A stretch of DNA of 11,333 nt from an uncultured Aliterella sp. (GTDB taxonomy: Bacteria > Cyanobacteriota > Cyanobacteriia > Cyanobacteriales > Chroococcidiopsidaceae), in NCBI GenBank assembly GCA_905479905.1, contig CAJQOK010000181.1:1-11333 (forward strand), in the 5' to 3' direction. The translations under genes were made by a program, and so were the position numbers. Shown here one piece after another: positions 6,288-11,333 of the stretch. Position 1 is the stretch's first letter. Each line of letters opens with the position of its first letter. The notes under the pieces are model-generated. The model saw nothing but the letters and a program-made list of their open reading frames with translations. It was not told where the DNA came from and ran no database searches.

Positions 6288-6611
6288 TTAAATAGACGGA
6301 CGTTGTTTAAACTGTTGAATCGCCGCCTGAATAGCCAAAGCGACTAAAGCTACAGCCACAATGGCAAAGATAAAAGCGGCTAAGGTACTTAAGCCGACAA
6401 CTAAAGTACGAACGGCAATGCTAATTTTGACAACTAGGGCATTGTCAGAATGCAGAGGTTTTTGGGCAAAGTTTTGAGAAATAGCGCCTGTAACACGATA
6501 GAGAGCGATCGCCATTCCTGAAGCAATTAGCCCCCCTAAAGAGGAGCGTAGGGGGCTGGGAAGGGGCTTAGAATCGGTTGCTGGCTGTTCGGTGGGAGTG
6601 GGGTCATTCAT
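6288..6611 (-). CDS. DUF3082 family small membrane protein
   Basis: 107-residue protein recognised as DUF3082, a family of unknown function that I recall being common in cyanobacteria and often next to ispE. The N-terminus is polar and proline-rich (NDPTPTEQPATDSKPLPSPLRSSLGG, 2-27). A first hydrophobic segment lies at about 24-43 (LGGLIASGMAIALYRV) and a long second one at about 65-97. A short basic tail (QQFKQRPSI) follows, so two membrane passes are likely. It begins 11 bases after the ispE stop and is almost certainly co-transcribed with it. No ribosome binding site is visible at the ATG, which may mean translation depends on ispE. An imperfect hairpin at 6279-6299 overlaps its stop codon. 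Confidence 0.8.
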   Translation of the reverse strand: MNDPTPTEQPATDSKPLPSPLRSSLGGLIASGMAIALYRVTGAISQNFAQKPLHSDNALVVKISIAVRTLVVGLSTLAAFIFAIVAVALVALAIQAAIQQFKQRPSI

Positions 6612-6622
6612 GATTAAAATTA

Positions 6623-7576
6623 CTAATCTTTATTACTAGACATTACTTGAACGCCTGTAGAAGTTAAACGAGCAATAAACAAATCTAAATCGCTTGGTTG
6701 TGCAAGCATTCGTCCTTGCTGATGCACTTTTTGGGCTTGCTTTTCGCTATCGCAAAGAGCAAATACTGTAGATCCAGAACCTGACATCATTGCACCCAAA
6801 CAGCCAGCATTTTGAAATGTCTCTTTCAATTGCAATATTTGCGGATAAGCAGGGATGACTACGCGCTCTAAATCATTATGTAGCCTTTGACCAATTTGAA
6901 CTTGATCTTCGTGAATAATTGCTTGTACCATTGAGCTAGAATGAACCGCCGCCGCACGAGAAGTAAGATCCTGTTTATTGACGTAGGTATTGCCAAAGTT
7001 CGCGCGGTAAGTTTGGTAAGCCCAAGCGGTAGCAACATCTAAATGGCGATATTTACCTAGCACTACATACAAATTATCTACGCTGGGTAAGGGTGAGAGC
7101 CTTTCACCTCGTCCGGTGGCGATCGCTGTACCGCCAGCAATACAAAAAGGTACATCTGAACCTAATTGACTGCCTAATTCTTCTAATTCTGACTGAGTTA
7201 GTCCTAATTGCCAAAGTAAATCTAACCCTACCAAAACGGCGGCGGCGTTGCTAGAACCTCCAGCTAAACCCGCAGCGATGGGAATACGCTTATCAATAGT
7301 AATTTCTACGCCGCCAAACTGGGCAAAAGCATCAGAAAATTCTGCCGCCATTAATGCCGCCGCTTGATAGGCTAAGTTAGCGCGACTTTCTGGTACTTGA
7401 GGATGAGCGCAACGAACAGAGATAGTATCGGTACTAAGACTTCGCAAATCAACTTGATCGGCTAAATCGATGCTTTGTAGCACCATTGCTAATTCGTGAT
7501 AACCATCGGAGCGATCGCCAATTATTTCTAGATATAAATTAATTTTTGCGGGAGCGATTAAAGAATAAGAACGCAT
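6623..7576 (-). CDS. ispE: 4-diphosphocytidyl-2-C-methyl-D-erythritol kinase
   Basis: Cytosolic GHMP-family kinase of the MEP pathway. It phosphorylates the 2-hydroxyl of CDP-methylerythritol with ATP, a step towards the isoprenoids used for carotenoids, the phytyl chains of chlorophyll, and quinones. The 317 residues are close to the family norm (about 280-320). Seen motifs: APAKINLYLEI with catalytic K11; DGYHELAMVLQSIDL (24-38), which contacts the substrate; the phosphate-binding loop IPIAAGLAGGSSNAAA (98-113); GSDVPFCIAGGTA (139-151) with catalytic D141; and the C-terminal GHMP motif GAMMSGSGSTVFAL (261-274). All key residues are present. The ATG at 7576 puts the substrate-binding strand at residue 7 as expected; no ribosome binding site is obvious. 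DUF3082 follows after 11 bases. A 25-bp palindrome separates it from the upstream prxQ gene. Confidence 0.97.
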   Translation of the reverse strand: MRSYSLIAPAKINLYLEIIGDRSDGYHELAMVLQSIDLADQVDLRSLSTDTISVRCAHPQVPESRANLAYQAAALMAAEFSDAFAQFGGVEITIDKRIPIAAGLAGGSSNAAAVLVGLDLLWQLGLTQSELEELGSQLGSDVPFCIAGGTAIATGRGERLSPLPSVDNLYVVLGKYRHLDVATAWAYQTYRANFGNTYVNKQDLTSRAAAVHSSSMVQAIIHEDQVQIGQRLHNDLERVVIPAYPQILQLKETFQNAGCLGAMMSGSGSTVFALCDSEKQAQKVHQQGRMLAQPSDLDLFIARLTSTGVQVMSSNKD

Positions 7577-7615
7577 TGGGGCTAATAGTTAAAAAGTTAT
7601 TTCAAAACCAATGCA

Positions 7616-7640
7616 AGAGACGTTGCAATGCAACGTCTCT
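7616..7640. repeat. 25-bp near-perfect palindrome between prxQ and ispE
   Basis: Arms AGAGACGTTGCA (7616-7627) and TGCAACGTCTCT (7629-7640) are exact inverted copies around a single A. It lies 13 bases after the prxQ stop and 39 bases before the ispE start. The sequence looks like an interspersed palindromic element that I recall from many cyanobacterial intergenic regions. In the transcript it would form a strong hairpin with a very tight loop. No U run follows directly, so it may stabilise mRNA ends or attenuate rather than terminate. Confidence 0.8.
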
Positions 7641-7653
7641 ACTACACCTATTT

Positions 7654-8091
7654 CTACAAACCTAGCGCGGCTAAAACATCACTAGCATGATTAGAAGTAT
7701 TCACATTAGAATCTACGTGACTAATTTTGCCACTACTATCAATTACATAAGTAACTCGTTTAGCATAACCACCACCATCGACATCGTAAGCTTTAATTAA
7801 AGTTTTCTCGGTATCGGCTAGTAAAGGAAAATTGAGATTATATTTCTCTGTAAACTTTTGATGAGATCCTTCATCATCGGCGCTAACACCTAAAATTACT
7901 ACATCTTTGCCCTGATACTCGGTACTTGCATCGCGGAAACCACAAGCTTGCTTAGTACAGCCTGGGGTGTCATCTTTGGGGTAAAAATACAAAACTACTG
8001 TTTTACCAGCATAATCAGACAGCGAAACAGTGTTGCCATTGGTGTCTTTGACGGTAAATGCTGGTGCATTTGTGCCAACTGCTAAAGCCAT
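7654..8091 (-). CDS. prxQ: Peroxiredoxin Q (BCP family)
   Basis: Thiol peroxidase reducing hydrogen peroxide and organic hydroperoxides with electrons from thioredoxin. The 145 residues form one AhpC/TSA thioredoxin-fold domain. The active site is FYPKDDTPGCTKQACGF with peroxidatic Cys45 in TPGC and resolving Cys50 five residues later, the spacing that defines the alpha2-type BCP/PrxQ class. K/R112 in YAKRVTYVID belongs to the conserved Arg region. No signal peptide, so cytosolic (or stromal-side in the cell). The ATG at 8091 has AAGGG about six bases upstream, a good ribosome binding site. A TATAAA on the minus strand at 8134-8129 is a plausible -10, so this gene may have its own promoter downstream of the ABC operon. 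There is a 72-bp gap to the ATPase gene. Confidence 0.95.
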   Translation of the reverse strand: MALAVGTNAPAFTVKDTNGNTVSLSDYAGKTVVLYFYPKDDTPGCTKQACGFRDASTEYQGKDVVILGVSADDEGSHQKFTEKYNLNFPLLADTEKTLIKAYDVDGGGYAKRVTYVIDSSGKISHVDSNVNTSNHASDVLAALGL

Positions 8092-8163
8092 AGTATGCCC
8101 TTAATATCAAGTTTTCTAGTCCTCGATATTTATAACAGTTTTCTTTGGTGCAAATACATCTAT

Positions 8164-8934
8164 CTAGGCGGCGAGTACTTCTGTAGATTTCCCCCGCAAC
8201 AATTCCATTAATTCATCCCGATAATCCTGAAATATAGAGTGGCGCTTAACTGTAACGTTGCGATCGGGTAATGTAATCGACATTTCCTTTTGTACAGTAC
8301 CGGGACGGGATGTTAAAGCATAAATTCGATTGGAGAGAAACACAGCTTCCTCTACATCGTGGGTAATCATAAAAATTGTTAAGTTAGTTTTTTCCCAAAG
8401 CTCTAACATGAATTGGTGCATAGATTCCTTTGTATGAACATCTAACGCTCCAAAAGGCTCATCCATCAACATTACTTTTGGTTCAGAAGCTAAAGCACGA
8501 GCGATCGCGCAGCGTTGTTTCATTCCTCCCGATAGCTGCTTGGGTAAGGATTTAGCAAAGTTTTCTAACCCTACTACTTTTAGATAATAGCTGGCTTTCT
8601 CGCGGCGCTCTTTTTTGGACAATCCTTGTAACTTCAGCCCAAATTCTGTGTTTTTTTAGACGCTCATCCAGGGATAAAGGGTGTAATGCTGAAATACCAT
8701 CCCTCGGTCGGGGTCAGGGCCAGTTACGCGCACCCCGTCAACTTTAACCTCTCCACTGGTGGGGCGATCTAATCCGGCAATTTGACGCAATAAGGTAGAT
8801 TTGCCCGATCCTGATGCTCCTACAGCGCAGATAAATTCCCCTTGGGCGATCGTCATATTGATATCTTTCAAGACGGCTAAAGCGCCTTGCTTTGTCTCAA
8901 AGTTTTTGTGTAAGCTATTGACTTGTAGATACAT
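8164..8934 (-). pseudogene. ABC transporter ATP-binding subunit (nitrate/sulfonate/taurine type) with in-frame stop
   Basis: ATPase of an importer for an organic or inorganic anion of the NitT/TauT class. Read through one internal TAA, the frame gives 256 codons, the normal length. The first part (1-92) has Walker [10 protein letters not shown] (39-47) and the Q-loop at Q82 ([13 protein letters not shown]). Codon 93 (8658-8656) is TAA. The same frame then continues [21 protein letters not shown], followed by signature LSGGMKQR (134-141), Walker [13 protein letters not shown] with E159, and H-loop H192 in [10 protein letters not shown]. Because both sides are in one frame, the lesion is a base substitution (for example AAA to TAA at a position that is usually Lys or similar), not an indel, even though a run of seven A spans it. 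The translated 92-residue fragment lacks the signature and Walker B and should be inactive. It lies 40 bp after the permease gene. Confidence 0.85.
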
Positions 8935-8974
8935 GATTTGACCCTGGTTGTTTGGTAGATGCTCGACGGTAGAT

Positions 8975-9820
8975 TTATCTTTTTTGACTTGCCCAGCTAC
9001 AAGAAACCCTTAATAAATATTGAAATAGCAAGTCAAAAGTTAGTCCAATTACACCAATTACAATTAACCCCACGAAAATTTCATCAGTTCTCAAAAACCT
9101 TCCTGCTACGCTGATTCTCCGCCCTAAGCCTTCATTGGCGGCAATTAATTCCGACACAATCACCAATTGCCAAGCGGCGGCTAAGTTAATCCGACAAGCA
9201 TCAATAATTCCTGGGATAACGTGGGGAAAAATTACCTGCAACAATGTCTGTATCCGACTTCCACCCAAGGTATAGGTTGCCTCAATCAAGTCTTTGGGTA
9301 CAAATTTGACTGTATCCATAACCATCAAAGAGTTAAAGAAAAATACGCCAATGAAGATTAAAGTAATTTTTGGTTCTTCGCCAATCCCCAAATACAAAAT
9401 TAGTAATGGAATAAAAGCAGGCGCAGGCATATAGCGAATTAAGCCAAATAGAGGTTCTAGCAAGGCTCTAATACTGGCGAAACTGCCCATCAATACGCCT
9501 ACAGGAATTGAAAAGATTACCGCCAGAGAAAAGCCTACACCCACCCGCCAGAGACTTGCTACAGTGTCTTTCAATAACTCTCCTGTACCCCACAATTGCC
9601 CAAAGGCTGCCATTACTTGCGCCGGAGAAGGCAAAAACTGCGGATTTACATTGCCAAAAGTAGTTACCAGCCACCATAGCAGCAGTGGTAAAGCAATAGA
9701 TGTAGCAATTAATCCTGTATTTAAAGGTTTGGGGATATCTTCGCCCAGTCGCCAGAAAACTGTTGACTGGAGACTTTTAGATTGTTTGGCATTTCGCAGC
9801 ATTGATTCGGTGCGACTCAT
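8975..9820 (-). CDS. ABC transporter permease (nitrate/sulfonate/taurine type)
   Basis: Inner-membrane channel subunit of a binding-protein-dependent importer (BPD_transp_1 fold, SsuC/TauC/NrtB-like). From ATG 9820 it has 281 residues with about six hydrophobic segments, beginning with [36 protein letters not shown] and [20 protein letters not shown] are typical of this subfamily. The cytoplasmic coupling loop (EAA-like) is [20 protein letters not shown] at 180-199, which contacts the ATPase. No stop or frameshift is seen, unlike both partner genes. The frame is open further upstream to an ATG at 9889, but that would overlap the binding-protein gene. ATG 9820 leaves a 22-base gap after its stop and is preferred. 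The substrate cannot be told from the permease. Confidence 0.9.
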   Translation of the reverse strand: MSRTESMLRNAKQSKSLQSTVFWRLGEDIPKPLNTGLIATSIALPLLLWWLVTTFGNVNPQFLPSPAQVMAAFGQLWGTGELLKDTVASLWRVGVGFSLAVIFSIPVGVLMGSFASIRALLEPLFGLIRYMPAPAFIPLLILYLGIGEEPKITLIFIGVFFFNSLMVMDTVKFVPKDLIEATYTLGGSRIQTLLQVIFPHVIPGIIDACRINLAAAWQLVIVSELIAANEGLGRRISVAGRFLRTDEIFVGLIVIGVIGLTFDLLFQYLLRVSCSWASQKR

Positions 9821-9842
9821 GGCTTTAGGGTGGTAAGTGGAT

Positions 9843-10892
9843 TTATTTTTTAGCTTTGGCGGCGTAGGCTTTAATAAAGCGATCGTCAAATAAGTTGTTA
9901 ATATCTGGCTTTTGCTGTGCTAGTCCAACTTTGGTTAAAAACTCACTCATTTCGTTTGCCGCAAAAGCTAAAGATGTTCTATCTTTACCGGGAAGAAAGG
10001 CTTTGAGGTTTTCTTCAATACTAAAAATATGAGTTCCTTCGGCGTATTCTTTGTATTCTGGGACACTAACCCCGGCTCGTTTTGCCATAATTGCGATCGC
10101 ACTTTCAGAATTTGCCGCTATGTAATCTAAGGTTGCAAACCACGAATCTACTAACGCCTGTACTTGCTCTGGCTGCTCGTTTAGAAATTTGCGCGTTACT
10201 ACCAAGTGATCGGGAATCGCCCCCGGAAACTCTTTAGAACTAAATAATTCTTTGCTCCCAGGACGCTTAAGAGATTGAGTTGTAAAGGGTGCAAATACTC
10301 CCACCGCGTCAACTTGTTCTCCCACGAAGGCGGCGGAGGCTTTACCTGTTTCTAAAGGTACAAATTGAATATCTTGAGAACTTAAACCTGCTTTTTCCAG
10401 TCCCAATAACAATAGAAAGTGGTCTACTGTGCCTTCTTCGGCGGCTACTTTTTTGCCTTTGAGGTCAGCAATAGAATTAATCCCCGATCGCGCAATGATT
10501 TTATCGTTGCCTGTAGAGTTGTCGTTTACTAACACAACTACTTGGTCTGCACCTCCAGAAACCGAGCTAATCGTATCGTTTAAGGTTTGACTGTTGGCGG
10601 TAATTTGTTGCGCGGCTAAGGTACTGATAGATTCTAAATAGCCGTCAAACCATTTCAAATCTACGGAGGCTTTATTTGTATCAAATATACCTCTGTCCTG
10701 GGTTACTTGCCAAGGAATCCAACCAGGCTAAGCGCTAAATCCTAGACTAGCAATAGTTGCACCGCCGCCTCCAGAAGATGAAGTAGTATCGGCATCAGTT
10801 TTGATGTTGGCTGCTGGATTTGTACAACTAACTGTTAAAGTCAAGCCTGCTACAAATAGAGCAATGTATGTAAATAGCGATCGCAATTTCAT
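9843..10892 (-). pseudogene. ABC transporter substrate-binding lipoprotein (NitT/TauT type) with in-frame stop
   Basis: Periplasmic binding protein of the importer. From ATG 10892 it begins with a lipoprotein signal (MKLRSLFTYIALFVAGLTLTVSC, lipid-anchor Cys23), a Ser/Gly-rich linker (39-44) and the first strand ATIASLGFSA. Codon 55 (10730-10728) is then TAG. The same frame resumes PGWIPWQVTQDRGIF and runs without fault to the end (349 codons in all), including LKWFDGYLESISTL, VVLVNDNSTGNDKI, LKGKKVAAEEGTVDHFLL and the C-terminal FIKAYAAKAKK. In family members I recall the sequence reads GFSAWPGW, so a TGG-to-TAG change is the natural explanation. An internal ATG at 10658 could start a 271-residue product, but it would lack the export signal and first lobe strand. 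The family suits sulfonate, taurine, nitrate or similar anions; which one is not decidable. It is first gene of the operon, followed 22 bp later by the permease. Confidence 0.85.
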
Positions 10893-10918
10893 TGCATTCT
10901 TTGCCAGTATTTTTCAAG

Positions 10919-10958
10919 GCTTAGTCTAAGCTGGTACTAAATAGTAGATATATCTGCT
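10919..10958. promoter_or_regulatory. Two palindromes between hypB and the ABC operon
   Basis: GCTTAGTCTAAGC (10919-10931) is a perfect palindrome around a central T. AGTAGATATATCTGCT (10943-10958) is a 16-bp palindrome with one mismatched pair. Both lie in the 88-bp gap between the hypB stop and the start of the binding-protein gene. That position suits operators or promoter elements of the ABC operon, or a weak 3' hairpin of hypB. No regulator can be named. Confidence 0.3.
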
Positions 10959-10980
10959 ACTATTGCTACACAATTCCCTG

Positions 10981-11333
10981 TTACTCAGGCTTTCCAACTA
11001 AGGTAGGTTTTGCTCCTACTTGCGACTTTACCCAATCTAACCAAGCTTCTAAACCTGCTCCAGTTTTGGCAGAAATAGCAATTATTTTGACGTGAGGATT
11101 CATTTGTCTAACATTTTCCTCAATCCGGTTAATATCTATCTCTAAATAAGGCGCTAAGTCAATTTTTGTAATCAGCAAACAATCTGCTTGTTGAAACATA
11201 ATCGGGTATTTGAGCGGTTTATCTTCTCCTACAGTAATGCTTAAAAGCGCAACTTTTAAGTGTTCCCCTACTTCAAATTCGGCAGGACAAACTAAATTAC
11301 CTACATTTTCTACTAACACCAAATCAAAATCTG
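10981..11333 (-). CDS. hypB: Hydrogenase nickel incorporation GTPase HypB, C-terminal part (cut by window edge)
   Basis: SIMIBI-class GTPase that delivers nickel to the large subunit of [NiFe] hydrogenase, working with HypA in the cytoplasm. The 116 visible residues are the C-terminal part. They start at [19 protein letters not shown], whose Cys in GNLVCPA is the metal-site cysteine of HypB, then [33 protein letters not shown], where TKID is the guanine-specificity motif (NKxD in many HypBs, such as E. coli). [16 protein letters not shown] is the usual C-terminal G5-like region. The N-terminal metal-binding segment and the P-loop lie outside the window. The tail [12 protein letters not shown] is a short extension. 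It implies that the organism makes a [NiFe] hydrogenase (uptake Hup or bidirectional Hox); other hyp genes are probably upstream, beyond 11333. Confidence 0.95.
   Translation of the reverse strand, partial: DFDLVLVENVGNLVCPAEFEVGEHLKVALLSITVGEDKPLKYPIMFQQADCLLITKIDLAPYLEIDINRIEENVRQMNPHVKIIAISAKTGAGLEAWLDWVKSQVGAKPTLVGKPE

Noticed and set aside
6228..6346. AAGGAGG eight bases before a TTG, with a frame running into the antisense of DUF3082
   Set aside because: About 34 residues with no domain, mostly the antisense strand of a well-supported gene; not credible as coding.
8650..8660. Programmed frameshift on the seven-A run in the ATPase gene
   Set aside because: Upstream and downstream halves are already in the same frame, so a shift in either direction would misread the second half.
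9564..9836. 90-codon plus-strand frame opposite the permease N-terminus
   Set aside because: Antisense shadow; the permease frame has the conserved membrane segments and coupling loop.
10981..11333. Nickel import role for the broken ABC transporter because it lies next to hypB
   Set aside because: The three subunits belong to the nitrate/sulfonate/taurine class, and adjacency across an 88-bp gap with its own palindromes is not evidence of a shared role.

Overview
The window is chromosomal DNA of a cyanobacterium. I count 13 copies of the octamer GCGATCGC (HIP1) in 11.3 kb, where about 0.2 would be expected by chance. The gene content agrees: an FtsH2-type thylakoid protease, 4-hydroxyphenylpyruvate dioxygenase, a CPP1-like protein, the cyanobacterial families DUF2811 and DUF3082, PrxQ and HypB. 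The genus cannot be fixed from the sequence alone. No transposase, integrase, tRNA, rRNA or CRISPR array is visible.

Left part (1-4279). The 5' half of an ftsH gene reads leftward off the edge. It is divergent from a rightward run of three genes: an SDR oxidoreductase without the usual catalytic serine, 4-hydroxyphenylpyruvate dioxygenase (homogentisate supply for tocopherol) and a HAD-family hydrolase. The HAD gene meets a leftward CPP1-like J-domain/membrane protein gene with no base between the two stop codons. Both stops sit in the loop of an 8-bp inverted repeat.

Middle (4280-6287). A 450-bp leader with several palindromic elements precedes an OmpR-type response regulator, possibly of the NrrA/Rre37 group. 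A small DUF2811 gene converges on it. Next is a 590-bp region without a convincing gene. It carries three copies of an 11-mer resembling DnaA boxes and a perfectly phased array of fifteen 7-mers.

Right part (6288-11333), all leftward. In transcription order these are: the 3' part of hypB; an ABC importer of the nitrate/sulfonate/taurine type (binding lipoprotein, permease, ATPase); peroxiredoxin Q; ispE; and a DUF3082 membrane protein.

The most notable observation is in the ABC importer. Both the binding-protein gene (TAG at codon 55, in a GFSA-*-PGW context) and the ATPase gene (TAA at codon 93) are interrupted by single in-frame stop codons. The rest of each reading frame is intact and the permease gene between them is undamaged. 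Recent decay of the operon is the simplest reading; base-call error or recoding are the alternatives. I see no clear sign of a novel defence, mobile or biosynthetic system here.
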